Positions 51,554 through 59,548 of a stretch of DNA of 59,548 bases are shown here, in pieces. This DNA comes from Methanomicrobiaceae archaeon (GTDB lineage: Archaea; Halobacteriota; Methanomicrobia; Methanomicrobiales; Methanomicrobiaceae): the NCBI GenBank assembly GCA_029762625.1, contig JARVGI010000012.1, positions 1 to 59,548 of the forward strand. The letters run 5' to 3'. The translations under genes were made by a program, and so were the position numbers. Below the pieces are notes generated by a model, which was not told the origin of the DNA, searched no databases, and saw only the letters and a list, made by a program, of their open reading frames with translations. Numbering within the stretch: the first letter of the stretch is position 1; the number at the start of each line of letters is the position of its first letter.

Positions 51554-54076
51554 ATGAGCGACGATATCCCCCCGCATGCGCGGGACATTACGTCGGTTCA
51601 ACGATCGCTCGACACCTCGTTTGAGGGGCTTTCCGGTGAGGAAGCGGACCGGAGGCTCGAGCGCTACGGAAAGAACGTCCTCGAGGAAGAGGAGATCAGC
51701 AGGGTTCGCATCTTCATCAAGCAGTTCCAGGGCTTCCTGATCTACATCCTGATCGCTGCGGCCATTATCTCGCTGTTCGCTGCGGACTTCAAGGACTTCG
51801 TCGTCATCGTCGCGCTGATCCTGGTCAACGGCATCGTCGGCTTCTGGCAGGAGCTGAAGGCGGAGACCTCGATCCGCGCCTTAAAAGAGCTTACCGAGAG
51901 CACGGTCTCGGTGGTCAGGGACGGCGAAAAAACCCGACTACCGTCCCCGGCGATCGTTCCCGGCGACGTCGTCTCCCTTGCCGAAGGGGATACGGTCACC
52001 GCGGATATCCGGCTCTTCGAGAGCGCCGGGCTGGCGGTCAACGAGGCGACACTGACCGGGGAGTCGGTCCCGGTCTCCAAAGACCACACTGCGGTCCTCG
52101 ACCCGGAAGCCCAGCTCTACGATCTGTCCAACACCCTTCTCTCGGGGACCGCCGTGGTGCGGGGATCCGGAGAGGGATTCGTCGTGCGCACCGGGCACGA
52201 CACCTACCTCTCCGACATTGCGGAGAAGGCGCAGGAGGGATCCCCGCAAAGCCCGTTCACCCGTGCGATCCGGCACTTTTCAATGCGCTACGCCGTTTTG
52301 CTGATCATTCTGCTTGTGCTGGTCGGGACGGTGGCATTCCTGCAGGGCCGGGACCTGATCAGCATCGCCTATCTGCTGGTCGCCCAGCTGGTCTCCGCGG
52401 TGCCGGAAGGCCTGCCGCTGGTGGTCACCCTCGTGATGGTGGTCGGCGCCCTTGCCCTGAGCCGGAAGGAGACCCTGACCCGGCACCTCCCCTCGGTGGA
52501 GACGCTGGGGAGCGCCACGGTCATTGCTTCGGACAAGACCGGGACGATCACCGAAGGGCACCTGGCAGTTGAAGACGACCATGCCCTGGATGCCCGGACC
52601 CTCACGCTGGCGGCAGCACTCTGCAACAATGCGGCCGACGATGCCGGCGACCCGATCGACGTCGCCCTCTCGCGGTGGGTTGAGGACTACGAAGCACTCA
52701 GAGAGCAGCACCCCCGTACCTGGACCTTCCCCTTCGATACGGAGATGAAGCTGATGGCGACCGCGAACGAGGTGGACGGCGATACCCGGTTCTTCATCAA
52801 GGGGGCGTTTGAGGAGCTCGCGAAGCGTGCGGAGAACCGGGAGAACCTGGACGACCTTGAGGCACAGCAGAACGCGATGGCCGAGGAGGGACTGCGGGTG
52901 CTGGCGTTCGGTGCGGGCGACTGGCGGGGCGAGGATCCGGACCAGTGGCGCTACGATATTGTTGGGCTGGTCGGTTTCCTGGACCCGCCGAAGGAGGGCG
53001 TCCGGGAGGCGGTCCTCACCGCCCGGAAGGCGGGCATCCATGTGCTGATGATCACCGGTGACAACCCGCTCACCGCACGGGCGATCGCCGCGGAGGTGGC
53101 GATCTGGAGGGAGGGGGAGTCCGTCCTGACCGGGAACGAGATCGAGTCCATGGACGACGACGAACTCGTTGCCACCCTGAAAAAGGCCACGGTCCTCGCC
53201 CGCGTGCTCCCCGATCACAAATACCGGGTGGTGCGTCTCCTGCAGGACCGGGGCGAGATCGTCGCCGTGAGCGGCGACGGCGTGAACGATGTGCCGGCTC
53301 TCAAAGCGGCGGACCTCGGGATTGCGATGGGCTCGGGGACCGAAGCGGCAAAAAGCGCCGCAAAAATGGTGATCCTGGACAACAACCTGCGGGTGATCGT
53401 CGACGCAATACGGAACGGGCGGGTGATCGTCGACAACGTCCGCAAGGTGATCTACTACCTGCTCTCCACCTCCATCTCCGAGGTGATGCTGATCAGTACC
53501 ACCATCTTTGCCGGGCTTCCGCTCCCGCTCGTCCCCATCCAGATCCTCTGGATCAACCTCATCACGGACGGGGTGCAGGACAAGATGTTTCCGTTCATCA
53601 AGCAAGAGGGGGAGGTCATGAACCGCCCCCCCAGGCCTCCCGCCCGGCAGTTTTTCGAACGCCGGCAGATCACCCGGATATTGATCTTCGGGCTGGTCAT
53701 GGGCGTGGCGAGTTTTCTTGTCTTCGAGCACCTCCTGGCGAGGTTTCCCTACGAAAACGCCAATGCGATCATCTTCACAGCGTTCGTGGCCTTCCAGTGG
53801 GTCAACGGCATTCAGGCCCAGAAGGAGCACGAGCCGTTCTTCAAAAACCTCCGGCGCAGCCTGACCATCAACCCGCTCATCTTCCTCGGCGTCCTCATCG
53901 GGCTCCTCCTGCAGCTGACCGTCATCTACCTTGTCCCCTCATGGCTCGATGCCGTGCCCCTCGCCCCGGAGCAGTGGGCCTATGTCGGTCTCCTCTCCCT
54001 GGTGGCCTTCGCCCTGGTGGAGACCGTCAAGTGGGTGGAGTATTTCGTGGACAGGGACTACGAGGCTGCAGGATAA
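51554..54076 (+). CDS. P-type cation-transporting ATPase (type II, Ca2+/Na+-like)
   Basis: An 840-residue P2-type ATPase. Order of motifs: N-terminal cation ATPase domain, actuator TLTGESVPV (about 175), transmembrane SAVPEGLPLVVT, phosphorylation site SDKTGTITEG, nucleotide-binding FIKGAFEELAKRA, ITGDNPLTA, and the hinge SGDGVNDVPALKAAD, with about ten membrane helices. The phosphorylation motif has Ile where DKTGTLT is usual. The ion cannot be fixed from sequence; PEGLP suits Ca2+-type pumps. A TATA-like ATTAAGTAC and a GAGGTG box precede the start. Confidence 0.9.
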   Translation: MSDDIPPHARDITSVQRSLDTSFEGLSGEEADRRLERYGKNVLEEEEISRVRIFIKQFQGFLIYILIAAAIISLFAADFKDFVVIVALILVNGIVGFWQELKAETSIRALKELTESTVSVVRDGEKTRLPSPAIVPGDVVSLAEGDTVTADIRLFESAGLAVNEATLTGESVPVSKDHTAVLDPEAQLYDLSNTLLSGTAVVRGSGEGFVVRTGHDTYLSDIAEKAQEGSPQSPFTRAIRHFSMRYAVLLIILLVLVGTVAFLQGRDLISIAYLLVAQLVSAVPEGLPLVVTLVMVVGALALSRKETLTRHLPSVETLGSATVIASDKTGTITEGHLAVEDDHALDARTLTLAAALCNNAADDAGDPIDVALSRWVEDYEALREQHPRTWTFPFDTEMKLMATANEVDGDTRFFIKGAFEELAKRAENRENLDDLEAQQNAMAEEGLRVLAFGAGDWRGEDPDQWRYDIVGLVGFLDPPKEGVREAVLTARKAGIHVLMITGDNPLTARAIAAEVAIWREGESVLTGNEIESMDDDELVATLKKATVLARVLPDHKYRVVRLLQDRGEIVAVSGDGVNDVPALKAADLGIAMGSGTEAAKSAAKMVILDNNLRVIVDAIRNGRVIVDNVRKVIYYLLSTSISEVMLISTTIFAGLPLPLVPIQILWINLITDGVQDKMFPFIKQEGEVMNRPPRPPARQFFERRQITRILIFGLVMGVASFLVFEHLLARFPYENANAIIFTAFVAFQWVNGIQAQKEHEPFFKNLRRSLTINPLIFLGVLIGLLLQLTVIYLVPSWLDAVPLAPEQWAYVGLLSLVAFALVETVKWVEYFVDRDYEAAG

Positions 54077-54098
54077 GGGGGCGGCCCCTCATGCTGCC

Positions 54099-55397
54099 TC
54101 AGGCCGCCGGGATCCCGAGGATCCGTGCGACCAGGGTGATGAAAAGCACCGCCGGGATGCAGTAGCGGACCAGGAGCAGGTACGCCCGCTGCAGCATGGG
54201 GGTTCCGCCCAGTTCCGCAAACAGCCACTCCGGATCGACGAACCAGCCCGCGACGATGCTCACGATCAGGCCCGAGAAGATGAGGCCGAGGGTGCCGAAG
54301 ACGTAGTCGGAGAGATCGAAGAGCGGGGTGCCGAAGAGCTCCAGCCGCAGGCCGGTGTAGCTGAGGGCGGAGGGAAGCCCGAGGAGAATGATGACCCCGA
54401 ACACGAGGAGCGTCGCCCGTTTCCGGGGGTAGCCATACATATCGATGGCCGTCGCCACCGGCACCTCCAGCATGGAGACCGCGGAGGTGAGTGCCGCGAG
54501 GAAGAGCATGGCAAAGAAGAGGGTGCCGAGCACCGACCCGAATTGCATATTGAGGAATACCGAAGGCAGGGTCACGAATGCAAGGTTCACCCCCGCTGCC
54601 GGGTCCACGTTGAAGGCGAAGACGAGGGGAAAGATCATGAGTCCTGCCAGGATCGCGATCGCGATATCGGAGACGGCGATGATCGTCGCGTTCCGGAACA
54701 GGTTCGCCCGCTCAAGGTAGCTGCCGTAGGTGAGCAGGATCCCCATCCCCACCGAGAGGGAGAAGAACGCCTGCCCGAACGCCGCCGCCCAGACCAGCGG
54801 GTCCGCGAGGAGGGAGAGGTCCGGCGTGAGGTAGAACGCCACGCCTTCGGCCGCCCCGGGCTGGGCGAGGGAGAAGACGACGAGGAGGAGGAGGATCAGC
54901 AAAAGCAGCGGGATGACAACCCGGGATATCCGCTCGATCCCCTCACGGACCCCGGAGCGCACGGTAGCAAAGACGATCAGCCCGGAGAGCAGGAAAAAAA
55001 CCAGCGGGTAATAGGATCCGGTGAAGGCATCGAAGTCCACCGGCCGCTGGAGGGCGAAGAACAGGGTATAGGCGAGGACCCAGCTGCTGACCACCAGGTA
55101 GTAGCTGAGGATAAAGCTGACGATGACCACGAGAACGATGCCGGCGGAAAAGAAGCGCTGCCCGATGGCCCGGAAGGCCGGGCCCACGGACGTCTGCAGG
55201 TGGCGCCCGACGGCGAGCTCGAGCATCATCAGAGGGAGGCCGAAGAGGAAGACCGATATCAGGTAGGGGATCAGGAACGCCCCACCGCCGTTGGTCCCCA
55301 CGATATACGGGAACCGCCAGATGTTCCCGATCCCCACCGCAGAACCGACGCTGGCGAGGATAAAGCCCAGCCCGGTCGACCACCTCTCCCTGCTCAT
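54099..55397 (-). CDS. Sodium:neurotransmitter symporter family (SNF) transporter
   Basis: A 432-residue LeuT-fold transporter with 11-12 helices. The N-terminal WSTGLGFILASVGSAVGIGNIWRFPY is the Na+-binding TM1 hallmark of the family, and GGGAFLIPYL follows in TM2. FFSLSVGMGILLTYGSY marks TM6-7. It likely imports an amino acid or related solute with Na+, fitting a methanogen that maintains a Na+ gradient through Mtr. The 23-base gap to the convergent P-type ATPase holds nothing; 55398-55648 upstream has no gene. Confidence 0.92.
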   Translation of the reverse strand: MSRERWSTGLGFILASVGSAVGIGNIWRFPYIVGTNGGGAFLIPYLISVFLFGLPLMMLELAVGRHLQTSVGPAFRAIGQRFFSAGIVLVVIVSFILSYYLVVSSWVLAYTLFFALQRPVDFDAFTGSYYPLVFFLLSGLIVFATVRSGVREGIERISRVVIPLLLLILLLLVVFSLAQPGAAEGVAFYLTPDLSLLADPLVWAAAFGQAFFSLSVGMGILLTYGSYLERANLFRNATIIAVSDIAIAILAGLMIFPLVFAFNVDPAAGVNLAFVTLPSVFLNMQFGSVLGTLFFAMLFLAALTSAVSMLEVPVATAIDMYGYPRKRATLLVFGVIILLGLPSALSYTGLRLELFGTPLFDLSDYVFGTLGLIFSGLIVSIVAGWFVDPEWLFAELGGTPMLQRAYLLLVRYCIPAVLFITLVARILGIPAA

Positions 55398-55648
55398 CGC
55401 ACCCCATCCGCTTTCCGGTTACCAGTGAAATAACCACGGGCAGAGTCATATACGTACGCATGCACGGTGCTGGTCAGCCCCACCGGGGCATTCACTCGAA
55501 AAATGCCCGCCGATCCCCGGTCCGGTCCACCCGGCATCGCTACCGGCATATCCCGGGCCCGCCCGCGTATACCTGGACGCGGGTGTACAGGGGGGCGCTC
55601 ATCCGGCGAGAGACGAGGAGAGGTCTCCTGCAGGACAAAAAAACCCAT

Positions 55649-58600
55649 TCAGCCTCCTTTCTCCTTCTCCTCGCATAGCGGGCCGTAATCGCAGTACATG
55701 CACCCCTGATAGGACGGCGTTGGCCCGAACTCCTCCGCACAGACGGAACCGATCATCCCTGCCAGCGTCTCCTCGAACGCGGCGATGCTCGTCTCGTCCG
55801 GGCGGTAGTCCACCAGTTTGTTGTCCCCGAGGTAGAAGAGCGAGGCCCGCCGGGGCAGCGCGCCGTATCGCTCCCGGATGGCCAGGCAGTAGAGGTTGAG
55901 CTGGATGTGCTCGCGGACCGCCTCCCGGGTCAGCGATGAGGGCTTCGAGCCGCTCTTGAAGTCGATGACCACGTACTCCCCCCCGGGCGTCTGCTCGATG
56001 CGGTCGATGGAGCCCTTCATGGTGCGGCCCCGGCAGGTGAACTGGAACCGCTCCTCCACGCCGATGACGCGGTTGTTGTTCATGAAATGCCAGGCAAGGT
56101 AGATCTCCAGCAGGCGCACCGCCCGCTCCCGGTCCTCGCGTTCCTGCTTCCGGGACGCGTAGCCGGCAGGCGACCAGAACTGCTCGAGCAGGGCACGGGC
56201 CCGCTCCCGGGCGGGCGCCACCCCCTGCAGCTCGTCTGCGGCGAGGTTTTCGATGACCCGGTGCACCACCGAGCCGAACCCGAAGAAGGATTTGGGCTCG
56301 GAGGGGACCATGAGCACGTGCCGGAACTTGTACTGTAGCGGGCATGTTTCGTAGGTGGCGAGCGATGAGGCGGAGAAGGCGTGATCGGGGCCCACCAGAC
56401 TGGGTTTTTCCCCGCCGCAGAACGGAAAGGCGAATTGGGGGTCTTCGGGGACGGCGAAGAAGGCCTCCCGGTCGAAGGTCGACCAATCCTCTCCCGCTTC
56501 CGCACGCCGCACCTTCTCGAGATCCATCAGCCGCTGCAGGGCCGTCTGCAGCCGCATCTCGGCGACGGCACGGATGATCGCCGCCTGCAGGGAATGCCGG
56601 AGCACCTCCAGCTCGCTTTTCGCCTGCACCCGGATCTCCCGGTGCTCGGCCGGCACCTCGACGACCTCGATGAGCGCGTTCTGCCGGTAGGTGAGCTCCT
56701 CGAGGAACTGCGAGGGCTTCGACTCCCGCTTATTCTCCCCGTACCACTTCGCCCGGGTGAAGTAGAGCCGCTCCTCGGCCCGGGTCATCCCCACGTAGCA
56801 GAGCCGCCGCTCCTCCTGCAGGTAGAGGGCTTTCTCGTCCTCCTCCCGGCAGAGCCCCCGTGCCAGATCCCGTGGCACATAGAAGGGCTTTTCCTGGTAG
56901 CGGAGCGGGAACTTGCGCTCGGCGAGGTCCGCCAGAAAGACCACCGGAAACTCCTTGCCCTTGCTCTTGTGCAGGGTGAGGACCTGCACGGCATCGCCGG
57001 CCTCGGTATCGCCGATCTCCACGTCGGCGTCGGCGAGCAGGGCCAGGTACTCGAGGAAATCGTCCACCCGCGCCTCCCGGGTGAGGGCGGCGTAGTCCTT
57101 CGCCAGCGTGTAGAACTCATTGAGCACCTGACGGTGGACGCTCGAATCGTCAGCCAGTGCGGCGCGGTAGATGGCGCTGGCCCGCATCATGATCTCGTAG
57201 ACCAGCTCGGGGAGCGTTGCCCTATCCCGCACCCCGATGAGGGCGTCGAGGCCCCCCGCCAGCTCCGCCACCTGCGGCCGGAAGGCTTCAGGCACGGTCT
57301 CCGGGTCGCACATGGCCTCATAGACGCCATCGGTGTGATCGGTGCCCCAGGTTTGTGCGCGGGCCTTGGCGTTGATGGCCTGCACCACCGTCTCCGGCAC
57401 CCCGGCGACCTTCATGATCCGGTTGAGGGCGATGCCGGCCGAAAGGGGGTTTCCGACGGCCCGCAGGTAGGCCATCATGTCCCGCACGGCGGGCATGGAA
57501 AAGAAGGCCACCTCCCCGGTGAACTCGCAGGGGATACCGTGGCTGGTGAGGAACTGGTAGAACTTCACTCCATCGGCCCTTCGGCGGCAGAGGATGGCGA
57601 AGTCGCCGTGGCGGAACGCCCGCTCCCGGCCCCCGGTGCGGTCGAAAAAGGTCGTCTGCAGGAGCCGCTCGATCTCGCGGAGGACGTAGAGCGCCTCGGC
57701 CTCCTCGTTCTCGCACTCGGCCACGACGATCGGTTCCCCCTCGGGGTTGCCGGTGAAGAGCGGCTTGTCCTGCCGGCCGGGCACCCCCTCCATCAGCTGC
57801 AGGGCCGCCCGGAGGATGGTGTTCGTGCTGCGGTAGTTCTGGTCGAGCAGGGTCTGGCAGTGACCGGCATAGGTCCGGCGGAAGTCGTCGAAGTTGCCGA
57901 AGTAGGCCCCCCGGAAGCGGTAGATGGTCTGGTCGTCGTCGCCCACCACGCAGAGGTGCTCCCCGCAGAGCTGCTTGATCAGGGCCAGCTGGGCGTAATT
58001 GGTATCCTGGAACTCGTCGACCAGCACGTACGGGTAGCGCCGCCGGTACTGCGCGAGGATGTGCGGCTTTCGCTCGAAGAGGCGTACTGTCTCGTGGATC
58101 ATGTCGTCGTAGTCGAGCAGCATTTCGCGCCGTTTATACTGCTCGTAAGCGACGTACACCCGCAGGAGGTCCTGCAGCTTCCGGCAGTAGATCAGCTCCT
58201 CGTCTTCGGCGGAGGGCAGTTTCTCCGCAAGATAGGCCTCCAGCTCGGCCGGGCCGATCAGCTCGTCCCGGAAGCGGCTGATCCCGTCGATGATCGACTC
58301 GATCACACGGGCGGCATTGTTGCCCACCTCGATGTACTCGAACCCGAAGGCGTCGATAGTGCGCAGCCCCCAGACCAGCTGGTTGGCGCGGCTGATCAGC
58401 CCGGTGGAGAAGTTGATGCCCGAGTCGAGGACGTTGTCCTCCAGCACCTGCAGGCAGAAGGAGTGGAAGGTCTGCACCGAAAGCTCCGCGCTCGCCGTCC
58501 CGATGGCCTTCTCCAGCCGCTCCTCCATCTCCCGGGCCGCCTTTTCCGAGAAGGTCAGCGCAAGAATTTCGCCCGGCGCAGCCCCGTTGCCGACGAGGTG

Positions 58601-58708
58601 GAGGATCTTTTCCGTGATCACGCGGGTCTTGCCGGACCCCGGCCCGGCCAGGACGAGCTGGATGCCGGCGGAGGTGACTGCTTCCTGCTGTTTCGGGTTG
58701 AGGGCCAT
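55649..58708 (-). CDS. UvrD-like helicase fused to a RecB-type nuclease with iron-sulfur cysteines
   Basis: A 1019-residue SF1A helicase-nuclease. Helicase motifs: LAGPGSGKTRVITE (Walker A), LVDEFQDTNYAQ, VGDDDQTIYRFRGA, LTLHKSKGKEFPVVFL and LCYVGMTRAEERLYFT. The C-terminal 280 residues form a PD-(D/E)XK nuclease: SSLATYETCPLQYKF, GSIDRIEQ, YVVIDFKSGSK and QLNLYCLAI, closing with CMYCDYGPLC, so one upstream and three terminal Cys could hold a [4Fe-4S] staple as in AddB. The frame runs open 127 codons upstream, but the ATG at 58708 (MALNPKQQEAV) matches helicase N-termini. Probably double-strand end resection. Confidence 0.9.
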   Translation of the reverse strand: MALNPKQQEAVTSAGIQLVLAGPGSGKTRVITEKILHLVGNGAAPGEILALTFSEKAAREMEERLEKAIGTASAELSVQTFHSFCLQVLEDNVLDSGINFSTGLISRANQLVWGLRTIDAFGFEYIEVGNNAARVIESIIDGISRFRDELIGPAELEAYLAEKLPSAEDEELIYCRKLQDLLRVYVAYEQYKRREMLLDYDDMIHETVRLFERKPHILAQYRRRYPYVLVDEFQDTNYAQLALIKQLCGEHLCVVGDDDQTIYRFRGAYFGNFDDFRRTYAGHCQTLLDQNYRSTNTILRAALQLMEGVPGRQDKPLFTGNPEGEPIVVAECENEEAEALYVLREIERLLQTTFFDRTGGRERAFRHGDFAILCRRRADGVKFYQFLTSHGIPCEFTGEVAFFSMPAVRDMMAYLRAVGNPLSAGIALNRIMKVAGVPETVVQAINAKARAQTWGTDHTDGVYEAMCDPETVPEAFRPQVAELAGGLDALIGVRDRATLPELVYEIMMRASAIYRAALADDSSVHRQVLNEFYTLAKDYAALTREARVDDFLEYLALLADADVEIGDTEAGDAVQVLTLHKSKGKEFPVVFLADLAERKFPLRYQEKPFYVPRDLARGLCREEDEKALYLQEERRLCYVGMTRAEERLYFTRAKWYGENKRESKPSQFLEELTYRQNALIEVVEVPAEHREIRVQAKSELEVLRHSLQAAIIRAVAEMRLQTALQRLMDLEKVRRAEAGEDWSTFDREAFFAVPEDPQFAFPFCGGEKPSLVGPDHAFSASSLATYETCPLQYKFRHVLMVPSEPKSFFGFGSVVHRVIENLAADELQGVAPARERARALLEQFWSPAGYASRKQEREDRERAVRLLEIYLAWHFMNNNRVIGVEERFQFTCRGRTMKGSIDRIEQTPGGEYVVIDFKSGSKPSSLTREAVREHIQLNLYCLAIRERYGALPRRASLFYLGDNKLVDYRPDETSIAAFEETLAGMIGSVCAEEFGPTPSYQGCMYCDYGPLCEEKEKGG

Positions 58709-59046
58709 TGAATCAATTAATAATCCGATTTCAACCCGTGATAAAACCCACAGATTTGAAATTGCGACCTGTGCAGGGCAAACACGGGGAACCAACCCCG
58801 CAGGGGCGACATGCATCCCCATGTGACGGAAACCGCCTGTGCAGGGGGGTGTGCAGTGGAGCGGGGAGCGGAGGCCTACGGCTGGCCGGGGCGATATGGG
58901 GAATACCCAATCATATACCCCTTGTCCGCTTCGAACGCATCCGGGGATCGGCACCGGCTGCATCCCGCTCCATCCGCTCTGAATATCGACAGAAAATGGG
59001 ATTCGCCGCAGTTCGGGCCCACTACAGGAGGGGTCATCCCCTCCCC
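58709..59046. other. Intergenic region upstream of the helicase-nuclease gene
   Basis: A 338-base gap. For the helicase gene the minus strand offers GGTTTTATCACG (about 58740-58750) as TATA candidate, roughly 30 bases before the ATG. Direct-repeat-like CCTGTGCAGGG copies occur near 58770 and 58840. The remainder is GC-rich with no convincing reading frame, tRNA or hairpin. Confidence 0.4.
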
Positions 59047-59172
59047 TCACCTCTCGGACCGGGTGATAGAGTCGAGCACCATATCCCACATGACGAGCAG
59101 GCCCGGGACGATGACATATCCCATCAGCCCCGCCCCGACAAAGATGCCGACGATGAGGATCTCGTTGTCCAT
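59047..59172 (-). CDS. Single-helix membrane microprotein, 41 residues
   Basis: A tiny gene with an excellent ribosome-binding site (GAGGTGAACCG) before its ATG. The translation starts MDNEILIVGIFVGAGLMGYV, continues through a hydrophobic segment to about residue 28 and ends in a polar tail (MVLDSITRSER). It has one predicted membrane helix and no known family that I recognise. It lies 36 bases downstream of the partial gene at the window edge on the same strand, suggesting the two are cotranscribed. Confidence 0.65.
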   Translation of the reverse strand: MDNEILIVGIFVGAGLMGYVIVPGLLVMWDMVLDSITRSER

Positions 59173-59208
59173 CGGTTCACCTCGTAAAAAGAGGGGTGCG
59201 GGTACCCC

Positions 59209-59548
59209 TCAGGCCAGGGCCGGGACGGTATCCGCCCAGGTCTCCACCGCGGTGCGGATGGCGTCGTCCTCGTAGGAGGTGATCCGCACGGCGTCCCGCC
59301 CGAAGGTGACGTAGTAGGTCTCGCCGGAGGGGTCGTGGCACCGCAGCTGGCAGGAGTAACTCTCCCGCCCGACGTCCCGGACCGCACTGCCGCCCATGGC
59401 GGTGGCACGATCGGTGTCGGCGAGGATGCCGGCGGCGACGGTCTCGAAGGCCGCCACACCGGGGGCCCGGGCCGTGATGGTCCCGACCGTGTGTGCCTCC
59501 AGGTCCTCGTAGGTGATCCTGGCGGTGTAGTGTTCCCTGTTCTTTTCC
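59209..59548 (-). CDS. Unknown soluble protein, 3' part
   Basis: The reading frame is open to the right edge of the window, so the start is outside and about 112 C-terminal residues are seen. It reads as a globular protein with HYTARITYEDLEAHTVGT, SYSCQLRCHDPSGETYYVTFG and TSYEDDAIRTAVETWADTVP; two close Cys are present. No family is recognised. A GTG at 59457 could start a shorter version, but the good coding character upstream argues for a longer gene. Confidence 0.6.
   Translation of the reverse strand, partial: EKNREHYTARITYEDLEAHTVGTITARAPGVAAFETVAAGILADTDRATAMGGSAVRDVGRESYSCQLRCHDPSGETYYVTFGRDAVRITSYEDDAIRTAVETWADTVPALA

Noticed and set aside
58760-58860. Repeated CCTGTGCAGGG-like words considered as CRISPR or attachment-site repeats
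   Set aside because: Only two imperfect copies, no regular spacing and no integrase or cas gene nearby.

Overview
The window comes from a GC-rich, hydrogenotrophic methanogenic archaeon, most likely of the order Methanomicrobiales (Methanoculleus/Methanofollis-like). This rests on complete mcr genes, an mtr operon, a formylmethanofuran dehydrogenase operon fused to heterodisulfide reductase genes, ftr, coenzyme B biosynthesis genes and a PGF-CTERM surface protein. No rRNA, tRNA, insertion sequence or CRISPR array was found.

Layout: 1-8137 carries, on the minus strand, mcrBDCGA followed by mtrEDCBA (mtrA runs off the left edge). 8465-18119 is one ten-gene minus-strand operon, fwdGF-hdrCBA-mvhD-fwdDBAC, which encodes the first (CO2 to formyl-methanofuran) and last (heterodisulfide reduction) steps as an electron-bifurcating pair; no mvhA/mvhG hydrogenase genes are present. 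Divergent from it, ftr (step two of methanogenesis) leads into a plus-strand run, 19701-29153: two paralogous IGIDDTDT-domain proteins (methanogenesis marker 11 type), a radical SAM protein, a trimmed IorA-like thiamine-diphosphate enzyme, aksA, aksD, aksE, an unrecognised protein, aksF and nfo. From 20644 to 28300 these genes overlap end to start, so the unassigned ones are candidates for missing steps of coenzyme B synthesis.

29155-38067 is mostly housekeeping: a sortable surface protein, tRNA splicing endonuclease, trpS, pheS, pheT, hisF (overlapping pheT tail to tail) and an adenosylhomocysteinase-type enzyme. 38075-46760 is rich in DNA repair and possible defence: an OGG-type glycosylase, a large methylase-like/specificity-like/HEPN-like fusion, a Kef-type antiporter, a CBS protein, family 4 uracil-DNA glycosylase, Fpg, a degraded or frameshifted reading frame, a stand-alone LigD-type phosphoesterase and a metallo-beta-lactamase fold protein.

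46958-59548 is an accessory and transport region: a cupredoxin lipoprotein, bacterial-type pgk, a TreT-like glycosyltransferase, a methyltransferase-like protein, a P-type cation ATPase, an SNF-family transporter, a UvrD helicase fused to a RecB-like nuclease with an iron-sulfur cysteine set, a 41-residue membrane peptide and the 3' part of an unknown gene. The strongest leads for undescribed biology are the unassigned enzymes inside the aks operon and the methylase-HEPN fusion.
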